Assembly (NCBI GenBank): GCA_033977485.1
Contig: CM066983.1
Span: 104,779,080-104,843,079 of the forward strand
Length of the DNA: 64,000 nucleotides
Source: Hydrangea macrophylla
Taxonomy: Eukaryota > Streptophyta > Magnoliopsida > Cornales > Hydrangeaceae
Direction of reading: 5' to 3'
The position numbers and the translations under genes were made by a program. The first letter of the stretch is position 1. Every line of letters begins with the position of its first letter. Under the pieces are notes generated by a model. The model saw nothing but the letters and a program-made list of their open reading frames with translations, searched no databases and was not told the origin of the DNA. Below, piece by piece: positions 36,528-48,217 of this stretch.

Positions 36528-36662
36528 GAGCATTTTTATTCACCTAATTTTGGTTCATCATTGTCCACCCAAACCTTCACTGAATGAAATGTGTCTTATT
36601 CTAGTAATTATCTTAATAGTACGAAAACAAAATGAGAATGGACATGTCACCAAGTGAAAGTC
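36528..36662. mobile_element. TIR MITE (family M5)
   Basis: GCATTTTTATTCACCTAATT at the left pairs with TGGTGAACAAAAATGC at the right. It is the short uninterrupted copy within tandem unit 2. Confidence 0.6.
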
Positions 36663-37031
36663 TTGGTGAACAAAAATGCCCTCAAAATTTTACGGGCCAT
36701 TAAGAATAAAAATAAATTAAAAACCCTAATGACACATTAGAAAATGCATCTTACTTGAATAATATAGAGTGAATGACTTTGTCAACAAGACAGATCCCAT
36801 CTACTTAATTTTAATTAATTGACTTTGTTGTTTCCAAAAAATAAAAATAAAAAAAAGCTAGAGTGCATCTTCTAGTAATATTTTAATTAATTGACTTTGT
36901 TGTTTCCAAAATTTTTTTTTTAAAAATGTCATATATATATAGAGAGAGAATTTTTTTTTGGCTGGTAATTGAATTAAGGTTTTGACACGTCTTCTAGCAA
37001 TATTTTAGAGTGCATCTTCTAGTAATACATT

Positions 37032-37232
37032 AGGATAACTCTTGGGCCACATAAGAATCTCACATAAACAAGATACATGAACCACAATATGTCTATTTCT
37101 CTCTTGATGGGATCCACTAATACTGTGGGGTCCACAGAAGAGAGAGATAGACACATAAAGTTTATGTATCTTGTTTATGTGAGATTCTTATGTGCCCCAA
37201 TGTGAGATTTTTATGTGCCCCAAAAGTTATCC
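37032..37232. mobile_element. Hairpin MITE (M2-like)
   Basis: The left end GGATAACTCTTGGGCCACAT pairs with the minus-strand right end, GGATAACTTTTGGGGCACAT. The arms include GTCTATTTCTCTCTTG and its inverse. The last ~35 bp of the right arm are duplicated in tandem (GTGAGATT...TATGTGCCCCAA twice). The flanking 9-mers AATACATTA and AATATACTA match at seven positions. Confidence 0.78.
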
Positions 37233-37555
37233 AATATACTATGCGTATATGTGTGTGTTATGTGTATCCTGTTCTCGTAAGTTTTTTTGCTAAATGGAAG
37301 AGAAATTTCATAAAGTATTTTTACTCACTCAGACCTTCACTAAATAAAATGCTGTCTTATTCAAGTAATAATGTCAATTAGTGTAGAGGTAAAATGTGAC
37401 ACATGTGTGAAGTCACGCAGTGAAAGTCTTTATAAACAATGGTAAACTAAAAAAGATGCTCTCAAAATTTTACGGGCCATTCTCAAAATTTTAATTAAAT
37501 GAATTTGTTTCCAAAAAATAAAAAATAAAAAATCCTATATATATATATATTTATG

Positions 37556-37735
37556 GGAGAGGGGCTCTTAGGTACACTGAATTTGTGCACTGACCAAATG
37601 CAATGGGCTTTTAATCCTAAAAAATCTGCGGTTATCCTGCTGATCTGTGTCCCGTCTCTCAGTCTTACTAGGCCGCGGATTTTTTAGACTTAAAAATCCA
37701 GTGCACTGGATCCAGTGCACTAAGAGTGTCACCCT
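37556..37735. mobile_element. TIR MITE (M6) in tandem unit 4
   Basis: The ends GGAGAGGGGCTCTTAGGTAC and, on the minus strand, AGGGTGACACTCTTAGTGCA are inverted. Flanks ATATTTATG and ACATTTATG (37547-37555, 37736-37744) form a 9-bp duplication with one mismatch. The arms contain AAAAAATCTGCGG and its inverse. No coding capacity. Confidence 0.78.
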
Positions 37736-38128
37736 ACATTTATGTATCCGTGTTTATAGAATTAAGGTTTAGAGTGCATCTTCTAGCAATATACTATGTG
37801 TTTACATATGTATATGTGTGTTATGTTTATCATGTTTTCAAGGATTTCCATATATGCAGCTTTGTACAACCATCTTCTATCACATGTTTCTATTGTGTGA
37901 TGTCATATTTTAAATAATTAATATAATTACTGAAATAAGATATATGTCATTCAATGAAAATCTAGGTGGGCGATTGGTGTGCAAAAATGATATCCTTCTA
38001 TCACATCCTTAATCTATAAAATTTTACGCGCATATCATAAATCTAACTGTATTTTCTCTTCTAGCAATCCGTTTTGGCCTTGTTCTCGTTTATTTTTTCA
38101 AATTATCGAATTTACAAACTCTGCACAT

Positions 38129-38370
38129 ACGTACAAACACATAACGACATTATTATTTATTGTTGCTGCATAAATTGTAAAAGAACAGTATTGCTAAATA
38201 ACAGTAGCCTAGTCGTTCGTTTTTCTTGGGATGGGTCACGGATATATGTACGTACAAACACATAACGACATTATTATTTATTGTTGTTGCATAAATTGTA
38301 AAAGAACAATATTACTAAATAACAGTAGCCTAGTCGTTCGTTTTTCTTGGGATGGGCCGCGGACTAGGTT
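38129..38370. repeat. 121-bp tandem duplication
   Basis: Two copies, starting at 38129 and 38250, of a unit beginning ACGTACAAACACATAACGAC and ending near TTTTTCTTGGGATGGG. They differ by only a few bases, so the duplication is recent. The open frames here repeat the same peptide twice and show no known family. Confidence 0.85.
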
Positions 38371-39095
38371 GTTCTCTTTAAGACGCTTTGCGGCTCTGTC
38401 CAAGTTGTGCAAGCAGTTCAGATGAAGGCCATGACGTCTCCAGGATAAAGCAGTCCAGAAATCGCCTCAGTCTCGAAAATCCTTGTACGGAGGAAGATCT
38501 GAAAAGCCACACCCTTTCAGAACTAGTTGCTCAGAATCACAGAAAATATTTTGCAAAAACTGTATCTCTCTGTAAAATATTTTATCAGAAACAATTTTTC
38601 TTCTCTCTTGTTTGGAATGATTTTTTTTTATAAAGCAGTTTTTCTGTATATATAATATATATTCTGAACGTTGGGAAAACTTAACGTTGCAGAACATGGA
38701 GAGAAATCTGGGAACGTTGGAGAAAGAAATTGGAATAAACAAAAACGTTGAGGAGTTTGAGGGAGACTTGGTCTTAAAAAAAAAACTTATTTTTCAAATA
38801 AATTTTGTATAAAAAGATATATGCGACGGCGGTGCGTGTTTTGTGGTAAACCCATTTGGGCCTAGGTTATTCCCACTTCCTCTAATTTTCCTATGTGGGA
38901 CAAGTAAATGAACATTTAGGTTGGTTTGTGAATAAGACAAAACTCAAAACCAATTTTTAAAAGTTTTCCCTCAAACTTTCCCTTCAATTTTAAACATACA
39001 CTTTTTCCAACATTTATATGTATATATATATATATATATATACGTAACTAAGATTTAGACTCGCAACTATTTTGATCACTCCACAACATTATTAT
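38371..39095. other. Intergenic DNA, no gene seen
   Basis: AT-rich sequence with AACGTTG strings near 38660-38750 and a TA run at 39021-39043. Short frames near 38388-38742 overlap on both strands and have no recognisable domain. Confidence 0.3.
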
Positions 39096-40280
39096 GGGCC
39101 TGTTTGGGGTAGATTGTGTTTTGCGATTGTGATTACGATTGCGATAGATTTATGATAGCTTTTGCCAGAATACATTATGGTCATAATAGATTTTGATAGT
39201 TATAGTTTTTGTATAAAGTATTCTAAATGCGATTTTAAATGTACAAAAGACAATTGTGCCATTTTGTCATATTAATACTATATTAATATTGAATATACAT
39301 AGTTAATTTATTTTGTTAATATATATTACTAATTGTTAATAATTTATCATTTATTTTGAACTAATTCAAAGTATTAAATAACTAATTTGTGTACTAATAT
39401 ATCATTATACTACTAATTATAATTGCTACTATTATTTATATATTAATAATTAGCCTTGTAATACTTAACAACTAATTATACAACACAAATAATATTAGAA
39501 TTTGAGGTTACATATATTTTCTTGATGAGTGACACTTGTACTAAAAAGGTGATTTGTCAAGTTATTGGGGTTGGAATCAACCAACCACGTGGATAAATAC
39601 AACTAAAAGCTTAGGGTAACCTGGTAAATTTGCTAGCTTGTAGACCAACTTGACCGCGACGAGGGCAAAAGTTTGGCTTTGGGCCTGTTCGGGACAGCTT
39701 AAGCTTTTGTGCTTGTAATTTCTTTATCTGAATAGATACCTATCAAAATAGATTATAGAGTTTTGTGGTGTTTAGATAATGTATTGTATAAGTGAATATG
39801 ATAACATAATAGATTATGTAAGTGTTTTATTACATAAATGCAAAAAAGTTAGTTTGAATGTCCAATATCCAAAAGACAATTGTGCCCTAGTGTTATATTG
39901 CTATTCTGATAGTGTTGAAAACAAATTTAGTTTGCTTGTTTTGTTAATCTATATTATTAATTATGAATAATGAATAAAGTCTATAAACCTGTGGCGTGTG
40001 GGACATGCACGCATGAAGAAGATGCCACGTAGAGGGGCATGTACGCATGAAGAAGATGAAAAGAGGGGTAGAATTGTCATTTGGCAGAAGCAAAACTCTT
40101 GTCAAACAATGGTCTGGCCAAAAGCTGGTCTCCTGCAGATTCTAAATTTCGCGTGCCAAAAGTTGGGAATCTCAATGAGATTACTCCATCAGATTTCACT
40201 TTTAATTCTTCAAACAGCTGGAAAATAAATTATGGCAATTGAAAAGCTATTTTGACACTACAAATGTGATACACAAACAG
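39096..40280. repeat. Two direct copies of an unclassified repeat (family C)
   Basis: Copies begin GGGCCTGTTTGGGG (39096) and GGGCCTGTTCGGGA (39681). They share AAAAGACAATTGTGCC and TTGTTAATCTATATTA-type segments at similar distances. A third, inverted copy ends with CCAAACAAGCCC at 51970. Far ends and any duplication are unclear, so the class is unknown; MITE-like is a guess. Confidence 0.5.
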
Positions 40281-40401
40281 CCACTTATCCAGCTTAGGTC
40301 CAACTTCCAAGACTCCAAATGAGAATTTTCCCATTCAGTCCGCGTTGACGATTGCAACTAGTCTCTTCCCAAATGGTCAGCTTCTGCGATGGGGTCCCAA
40401 A

Positions 40402-41066
40402 TAGGGCTGCACATGGGTCGGGTCGGGTCGGGTCCCTACAGAACCGGAACCAACCCGATTATGAATGGTTCCATGTTTTGAGACCCAGACCCGAACCGAT
40501 GAGGTTTGGACCCGACCCGACCCAGTAACTTTGGTTCGGGTCGGGTTGGGTCTGGGTCACAACCCAGTTTTTTTTTTTTTTTAAAAAATATATATTTTTT
40601 CTTATATTTTATTTTATTACTATTTTTATTTATATTCATTAGTGAATACCTATTCTTCTATGTATAATATATCCATTAAAAAAATTGATGAGGGTGGAGA
40701 GTCATGAAAATTAATTCCCACCATTAGAAAAGTGGATATAATGTTTTATATATTCATGGATATAATGATGTGCAACCTATAAAAGTTCAAATTAATAAAG
40801 TGGTTATGTTTTATATATTCATGGATATAATGAAAAGAAAAATTAGTACTTTGTCACTAAAATAAACAATTAATTAGCAAAAACAGTTTGTCTATTGGCT
40901 GGACCCAGACCAGACCCAGACTCAACCCAGACCCGACCCGAAATATTTGTCTTTTGACTGGACCCGAACCAGATCCGACCCATTTCATTTCAGACCCTAC
41001 CCAACCCGACCCAATCGGGTCAAGTCGGGTCGGGTCTTGGGGTAACGGGTTTTTTGTGCAGCCCTA
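40402..41066. mobile_element. hAT-type non-autonomous element with GGGTC subrepeats
   Basis: The ends TAGGGCTGCACATGGG and, on the minus strand, TAGGGCTGCACAAAAAACCC are inverted repeats. The perfect 8-bp duplication GTCCCAAA sits at 40394-40401 and 41067-41074. Both subterminal regions are arrays of GGGTC/GACCC pentamers, typical of transposase-binding regions in hAT elements. The interior is AT-rich and non-coding. Confidence 0.88.
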
Positions 41067-41074
41067 GTCCCAAA

Positions 41075-41732
41075 TCGCACGATTGGGGCTCCCAAACAGC
41101 CTCTAATGTTTGTAGCACTTACGCCCCATTTGGTAAGACCATTTGAATATAATACGGAAGTTATTATTGAATTCTAAAAATTAAAAGAGAACCGTTTAGC
41201 AAAGCTTCTGCTTTTCAATTGCAGCAAATTGTGAGTTAATTTTGCATAAATTTGTGATTGGCGAAATTTTTTTTTGGCAACTTTTGCCCCCAAATATTTT
41301 TATGATGCAATCCCATAAGTAAAAGCTCTGGCCAAATGTCAAACAGGCCCTCAATCAACTATGAGAGCAGGCAGATTGTCTATTTCGACGATGACAATGT
41401 GCCTGTTTGGGCGGGCAACCCAATTTTTGGGGGGCTCAAAATCTATTTTGCCCCATCATAATTTATTCGTTGGTGTTTAGGTGATGGGTGATTCTATTGC
41501 ACCCACCTTGTTTACTTACTACACTCACTTTTTAATGAATATTTCATTTTTCTAACATACCCCCTTACACAATGACCAAAAATGATAAGTTATTAAAATA
41601 GACTTTAAGATAAATACTCTTTACACCCACCTCTAATCAATATTAAAAGAATTAAAAAAACTTTATAAACACCCACCAATATCAACAAATCCAAGATAGT
41701 ATTTTAGTTTGTTTGATTCATATATATTTATC
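41075..41732. other. Intergenic DNA, possible MITE traces, no gene
   Basis: CGCCCCATTTGGTAAGACC near 41122 and GTCAAACAGGCCCTC near 41338 could be diverged ends of a small element, but the inverted match is weak. ACACCCACC strings near 41500, 41624 and 41664 recur. No coding evidence. Confidence 0.3.
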
Positions 41733-41804
41733 ATGGAGCATCATTCGAATACCTTGGAGGAAAATATAGAGCAAGAGGTATGATTTGTAATCCTTTTTCA
41801 TGTT

Positions 41805-41838
<34 letters not shown>

Positions 41839-42450
41839 TTTGAAACATATTTTCGAACCTTCAACATTGAAGAAATCGGTAATGTTCGAATGTTTGAAAA
41901 AAACAATTCTCAGTGTTCCATCAAATACTACCGAACAAATCTCCAATGTTCCACCAAATACAACCGAACATATTTATAATGTTCACTGAGTACCACAAAA
42001 CAAATCCAATTTGTTCCACCTAATCCCCTAGAACATTTGGTAATTGTTCCACCAATATCCATCGAACAGGTCGTGATTGTTCCACACTTATCAACCAAAT
42101 GGTTCACAGAGTTGTCATCTATTTTTTGTAGGTCAATGCACCCACTAAAAATAGTAAAATTGAATCGGATTGGGTGAAAGATTACACTAATGAATTCACT
42201 ACATTCGAGGTAATTATTATTGTTGTCGTAGATGATTGGGTTATTTTATCAAGCACATATTGACTTTTATTCTTTTTGTAGACTTTTAAGACTCGAAATG
42301 AGATGGTTAGATGGACAAGTGAAATTGGCAAAAAAAAATGGACTTGTTATCGTAATCAAGACATCCGACATGGGTGGCATTCGAGGAAGAAGACCGAGAA
42401 TCCCAATTTTCAGCTTTCTGATTGTGATTTTGAAAGCTGGTCCTTACTAG
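41733..42450 (+). pseudogene. FAR1/MULE transposase N-terminal remnant
   Basis: A possible first exon starts at ATG 41733 and ends at 41777 before a GTATGA donor. The region 41870-42090 encodes a degenerate 12-13 residue repeat of the type NVPPNTTEQI. A later piece near 42290-42405 reads TFKTRNEM, then after a frameshift at an A-run NGLVIVIKTSDMGGIRGRR. It resembles the N-terminal segment preceding the DNA-binding domain of plant FAR1-related and MULE proteins. The rest of the transposase is absent. Recognition is by pattern only. Confidence 0.45.
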
Positions 42451-42585
42451 TTTTTTGGTCAGATTGGGAAATTGGGTATTGACCAGATGAGCAAATAGTC
42501 CCATTTTTCCCTGAACAAAATGTCTAATTACATGCTTTGCCATGGCTTCTATACTAGTTGACAAACTATTTGGGTTTTCTCTTTG

Positions 42586-42755
42586 GGTAAGCCTATTGTG
42601 AGAAGCTTCTAATATGAGAAGTCGAATTTTAACCGTTAGATGAGAATCTGGTAATAAATGCATCTCCAGATTTTTGGGAATCTTATGGCCAGATTCTCAT
42701 CCAACGGTTAAAACCCGCCTTTTCATATGAGAAGCTGCTCACTATAGACTTGTCC
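42586..42755. mobile_element. Hairpin MITE, 10-bp TSD (M7)
   Basis: The ends GGTAAGCCTATTGTGAG and, on the minus strand, GGACAAGTCTATAGTGAG are inverted, and the arms contain TTTTAACCGTTAGATGAGAA and its inverse. The perfect 10-bp duplication TTTCTCTTTG sits at 42576-42585 and 42756-42765. Confidence 0.9.
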
Positions 42756-43437
42756 TTTCTCTTTGAGTGCAATTTTGCTCACCCCAAAATTATCCACCCT
42801 ACTCTTCTACTGGCTAATGCAGTAGGACTAATATGTCATAATTATATAATGTAAAATTTTTTAAATATAAATACTACTAACAACCACTTTTTGTGTATTA
42901 GTTATCAATATAAATGTTCTTTATTTAATATAGATTTCTTAAATTGCTATTTAGTTAATTGAATTTGATTTATAATTAATAATATAGATTAACAAAATAA
43001 ACTAACTTTGATTTCAATACTATTAGAATAGTAATATAGCGTTTATTAAAAAAAAAAAGCAATATACCACAATGGCACAATTATCTTTTGAACATTCAAA
43101 ATAACTTTTGTATTTATGTACCCAAACACTTACATCTAATCTAATCTAATATCTATATATGAAAACTGAAGTTTTTACTTTTGCCACGTGTCTTCTTCTA
43201 TGCAATTTTAGTATTTAATTATTATTATTATTATTTACATATTTAACGGATAAACACTCCCATATAAGGAGGGCATGATTCAAGTATCAAATAAACGTTA
43301 TTTAGGAAACAAAGATCACTCGAATCTCTCTCCAGTCTCCTCTGTATCATCCCCTCACACTCAAATCACTCTCCCCTCCTCCAAAGATCAAGCACATTTA
43401 ATTTCAAAAAATTCCTCTACCCCTCTTACAAATCTCA

Positions 43438-43440
<3 letters not shown>

Positions 43441-43477
<37 letters not shown>
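43441..43477. repeat. CT microsatellite in a captured leader
   Basis: About 18 CT dinucleotides, followed by a C/T-rich stretch up to the ATG at 43565. CT-rich tracts are frequent in plant 5' leaders. The frame through it (Leu-Ser repeats) is not a protein. Confidence 0.75.
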
Positions 43478-43478
<1 letters not shown>

Positions 43479-43564
43479 TCCCTGCCGTCTTCTCACTCTC
43501 TCTCTCGCCCCTTCCTCTCACATCTGTGTCTGTATTCCCGTCGACATCCCTCCGGCTTTTCATT

Positions 43565-44880
43565 ATGGTTTTAGAAACCCCTTCGGCTTCTTCTTCTTCT
43601 TCTTCCCTCAACTCCCCAAGGTAACTGTCTCTCTACCCTCTTTGTACACACAAGCACACACGATTTGTTTGATTTTTTTTTCCTTTTCCATGCTGCGGAA
43701 CCTAGAATTCTGAGAATATTCTCTTTGTTTTCCTTTTTTTTTTTTTTTTTTGAAATCCGTGATTGATATGTTCCAATCTAATTTTCTGAACTCTTTTATT
43801 CTTTCTTATCGACTAGATAATTAATATTTTGAATAGGTAATTTTTACTTTTTTTTTTACTGGAGAATTTGTATTTATCTTTTTATCATCATGTGGTTTTA
43901 TCCTTATTTCCTTCATTAGTGTTTCGAGTTCTTGGTCGAAGAATGCCATTGCTCTGGGTACTGGTGTTCGTAGCTGCCTATTTGGAGCCTTCTTGGCAAG
44001 TGCTTTTTTTTTTTTTTTTAATTTAAAAAAAAAATGATATATATATATATATATATAATGAGCCAATGTAGTTGGAGAATTTTACCCATTACGTAGTCTT
44101 AATGTTATCTGATTCTTATATTTAGAATAGATTTTTCCTCTGACTGATAATTCTCACATTTCTTTTTCAATTTTCTGCTTGACACCATTGACATCTAATT
44201 TGGCATAAATTAATTGAATGCTTCAAATATCCATAGTTTGTCTAACCTTGATCCCATTCATATGAAGTTATTGAATATAGGGATCGTTTAAGACATAGAT
44301 TTCTGTTAAGAAGTATTAATGCAGCACATCCATCCCACAAACTATGACTCCATCACCTCTGGCTGCCTCCAAGCACCAGTGTTGATAGCTTAGGCCTCTC
44401 TTGAGTAACTTCATCTTCTCTTTCTCTATATCCTTATTTTTTAGTTGATTTTCTCTTCAGTACCATTTAATTTAGCTTCTAATATTTTATTATAGTTCTA
44501 AATTAGTCGTGTGAACTAGGTTGGGGTTACTTTTGGGGAAAATTAGATCATGTACCGTATAGTAAAGAAATTTGTGCCTGTTTAGTCTCCTAATATGTTT
44601 TCTTTGGTAATTTACAGTAGTCCTTTGGAATTCCAGGGAAGGTGTGTTTTCAATTTAGGCAGGCTTTGATTGTGCATTCAATTTTTTAGTTGTACATATC
44701 TGATTTATGGATTATTGATTTATTTGCAAATGTCGATCAGTTCAACTTTTACTTTTAATTCAGTGCATTGGAAGAGGCACGAACTTCAAACGGAAGCTAC
44801 GGTTTCTGATATAAATGCAAATCAGGGCATTCTTAAGGGGACTGAACTACAGTTAATCATGTTCGATTCTACCCTGTAAT
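43565..44880 (+). pseudogene. Captured gene fragment with two or three exons in Helitron A
   Basis: Exon 1 (43565-43620) starts at ATG with MVLETPSASSSSSS and ends AG before GTAACT. A TTAG acceptor opens exon 2 (43920-43999); the junction keeps the frame, giving SSWSKNAIALGTGVRS and CLFGAFLA, then a GTGC donor. A third exon may start at 44764 (CAG|TGCATTGG) or 44741, both in phase, ending at a stop. I do not recognise the protein. The Ser-rich start followed by a small hydrophobic stretch could be an organelle-targeting N-terminus, but that is speculation. The fragment is probably truncated. Confidence 0.5.
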
Positions 44881-44899
44881 GTCTTTATGGGGTCCATTG

Positions 44900-47700
44900 G
44901 AGGTAACATCAGTCTTCATTATATTTTTTATTTACTATACTATATTTTAATGTTAAGTAACATAACTAAATATTTGTTCTAGATTTTTAGAGCTGATTGT
45001 GTTACTTTGCAAGTTTTGTTTCTTCGTATAATGCTCAAAAGTAGGAAAATCTTCAAGTTGAATGTGTGTATCACTGTATTGTGCTTGGTAGAATATTTTT
45101 CTTTTTGGTTTACTCAAGAAAAATCTTGAAATTGTTGTATGGGCTTCTCTATTTGGCATTTGCACTTCTGCGCTGTAGGTCACATTTCTAATGCCTCTTC
45201 TCTTCTCTTCTCTTCTCTTCTCCAACAATAGAGAAAAAGGGAAATATATTTTTAGTTTCTGTCCAACAACAGACTGAAAGAAAAAGCTAAAGAAAAATTC
45301 CTTTCTTTTCTCTCTTCTTCTCCCTCATTCCAGACAATGTCAAACCTACACTTGAATTGCTATCCACAAGTCCTATATGCTTAGGTTGATGCATTCTTGA
45401 ATTTAGTATTTGAGAAAACACTATTAATTTTATTCCAGGTAAGGGCTTATGTAATTCTCAAGAGGGTTTTAGTTCATGAGATGATGCTAAGGAAGAGGAC
45501 TAGATCACATCAGAAGGAATAAAACACGGGTCTCTTAAAATCTTATTCTATTTTTGAATCCCTTTCTTAATGTGATATTTTGTAGCAGAATCATAAACCA
45601 AATTTCATGTATTTTTCCAACAATGTATCCCCTGGGGAAGGTTTTCCAACTATGCAATTTCTATGATGTATAACCAGTTAATCATACTTTATATTTAATT
45701 TATACGGTAATATGTTATTCATCTTATTTTGTTGTCACTGTATACTGCAGGAACAAAACACTTACCGTCCCTTAGGAAGGTCTCCAGGATGTTGCGATCG
45801 AACAAGATGCAGCGGTTGTTCCCCGGGTACAGACATCTTAACGTTTTTGCTTTAATTTTCTATTGAATTAACCTTTGTCTTTTTCTATACGTAATTCAGC
45901 CTTGATATTTAACATTCAACTGCAAGAGGAACTCTCAACCTAGCTTCACAAAATTAAGAAATGCTTGAAGAAATCAGAGGAATAAGCTTGACCATCTGCC
46001 CTCCTGTCTAAAAGTAACAGTTGGAGACTGGAGTGATGACGAAAGCCTCCAAATTCCAGGGGAGGGCTCATAATGAGATTGTATGTTACTTATTTGGTAG
46101 TTGATGCATTTGTTCTCTGATTCAGTTGTTTGGAACTTTAACATTGTTATAGTTTATCTCTACGTTCAACTGGTATATTCTTTGGCCTTGACATTTGTGT
46201 ATTCTGTCCCAACAATAAGAGAACCATGTAGGTCTATCTGGCCCTTATCGTTTTAGATGTTAAAATATATTCCTCTTTTTTTGATAATTTTTTTAAAAAA
46301 ATTGTGTTGTTAAGATTGGATCTCCATTTCAATTTGATCTACCAAATTCATGATTTGGTTTGTATCCAGGGTGTGACAAATTTTACGTCTTCTCAATTTC
46401 TAGCTTATGTTGCGTCAGTTGAACAAGGAGTAAAGCAATTTTTAAATTCCATGAGTACTTTTAGCTTCTGGAAAGGTCCAACTAGGTCAATTCGACAGAG
46501 TCATTATTAACAGAATTCAATCCTCTATTGATGCTAGAAACAAACATTGCAATATAATTCTGCATTTCAGTTACCTACTCATGTAAGACTTATCCACGAA
46601 GTGACACACTTATAGTATAAAATAGACAACAATATATGTGTAACCGCTGGTTATCTAATTTGTAGATAAATTATCATCTTCTACATTTTCGTAAGAAAAT
46701 ATATTTATGTACACATGAACTGAAAACTGGGGGTTCTGGACCCAGATAGCTCAGATGGTTTGCCTTATTTCCAACCACTAGGGCCAGCAAGTATACATTT
46801 ATAATATCTCCAGCTACAATTATTATAAAAAGGAGGAAGTTAAGCCTTCTCAATTGAAACAGAACTATTTATGCTGCTTGAAATTGTTGAAAATCACAGT
46901 TGAGTTAATGTAGATTCTTTTATGAGATGTCAAAAAGGAATTTGAAAACGAAAGGTAAAAGGTAAAAGTACCTATGTGGTCATTGTGACATTGGAGAGCA
47001 CCATATGGTGGAAGCTATGGAATTGGTCAGCAACTCAGTGGGGGCTGCGACAATTTGGTTTTGGGATATTGCCACAATGGCTTGGTAGCAGGCAATATAG
47101 TATACGGAGGGCTGAAGAAAGTCTAAAAAAATCGTGAAGAAGTTGGAGATAATAGGAGTAAGTAAACAGATCCATGAAATTGCAAACATAAACTACCTAA
47201 AACATGTAACATTGTGAGGAAAAACTCAACTTAGGTGCTACCATGATAGCCTACTGTAATATTTCATTCCGAGCTAAATCTGTATTTTAATTTCTTAGTT
47301 ATCCTCCATGTGTTTATGTCTTCATTTCTATCTTTTTGGTCATTGAATTAATGCTTTACTCCTTATGTTTCCAGTTGAGCGTACCGCCTTCCAATATGTG
47401 AATAAAACGAAATTAGTGCTCAATAGATGAAAAGAGAGAACCAAAGATTTCATGAAAAAGGTTGAAATATGCCAAAGCATAACAAAAAATATAAATGTGC
47501 ATAATCATTTGTGTGCATACAATCACTATACATGTTTTAGTTTCCGTTAAGAGATAAGGTGATATAAAAAGTATTGTTGGGTTTCCCGTAGAAATTGATT
47601 TTTACTCAACCAGTTACAAATAATGAAGAAAATGAGAAATTTTCATTTGCTGAAGCTTCGTTTTATTATTTTATTTTTTATCTTAATTTTTGCATCGTGC
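44900..47700. other. Helitron A interior without clear coding content
   Basis: Contains a TCTTC/TTCTC tract at 45196-45222 and a possible exon near 45753-45830 after a TGCAG acceptor (frame uncertain). The remaining sequence is AT-rich. A hairpin-like segment at 46760-46800 was not resolvable. No helicase, Rep or other domain was seen. Confidence 0.35.
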
Positions 47701-48121
47701 CCATGGGTACGGGCAATTACTAGTATATATATATGAAACCGGAGGATCTGAAATTTGCCACGTGGCAATCAACTTTCAAAACCCATCTGTGTAAATCTGT
47801 GTAAATGAAAATGAAAATTTCTTAAGAGGTTCAATTCTCTCGCTCTCTCAATCAACTCCCTCTCTCACGCAACCCTTCTCACCTCCTCCTCTCTCTCTCT
47901 CCTCAATCAACCCTGATAATTTATTCTTTCGTTATATATAGGAACCCAATCATAGGAAAGTCATTAATTTTTTCAAATGAATAACAAATCAAAAATTACA
48001 AATCATATAATCAGATTATCATGTAAGAGAAATCAAACATCCCAATAATTCCAGAGTTCTCGCTTTATCTCTCTCTGCCTCTCGAGATTTCAGGCATCGC
48101 TTTCCACGAAAGTCGCGGACT

Positions 48122-48217
48122 ATGGGTACCACCACGACCACCGATTGGCGCACCACCACCGGCAACTTCGCCTCTCTTATCCCTCACTTCCAATCCCTAA
48201 CCCTTATTCATCCCTAG
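48122..48217 (+). pseudogene. Short ORF in a gene-like leader within Helitron B
   Basis: ATG 48122 opens a 31-codon frame beginning MGTTTTTDWRTTTGNF and closing at TAG 48215-48217. It follows a C/T-rich leader (47830-48080) and lies in sequence of higher GC than its surroundings, so it may be the start of another captured gene. No homology is recognised. Confidence 0.25.

Larger units (their letters stand above)
32937..37990. repeat. About four tandem ~0.5-kb units with nested insertions
   Basis: Each unit holds, in order: ACTTAATTTTAATTAATTGA, GTTGTTTCCAAAAA, a TA tract, GTTTATAGAATTAAGG, GTGCATCTTCTAGTAATA, GTGTGTTATGTGTATC, and a TIR MITE (M5). Most units also have AAAATTTTACGGGCCATTAA. 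Units begin near 32937, 35425, 36795 and 37480. A Helitron, two hairpin MITEs, a hAT element and M6 split them. The fourth unit decays after about 37900. No coding content. Confidence 0.7.
43152..47723 (+). mobile_element. Helitron A (4.6 kb), non-autonomous, carries exon-like pieces
   Basis: Begins TCTATATATGAAAAC after A (43151) and ends CTAG (47720-47723) before T. A near-palindromic stem CGTGCCCATGGGTACG lies about 8 bases upstream of CTAG. No Rep/helicase coding frame is present, so it depends on an autonomous partner. It contains a CT-microsatellite leader and spliceable exon-like segments at 43565-44880, as is common for plant Helitrons that capture host gene fragments. Confidence 0.82.

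Noticed and set aside
43275..43574. 99-residue open frame with a long Leu-Ser run
   Set aside because: It crosses the CT microsatellite and the presumed leader. The Leu-Ser repeat is simply CT dinucleotides, and the splice-supported frame starts at 43565 in another phase.
46304..46510. Possible exon within Helitron A
   Set aside because: Short frame without convincing splice sites or matching phase to the 43.5-44.9 kb exons.
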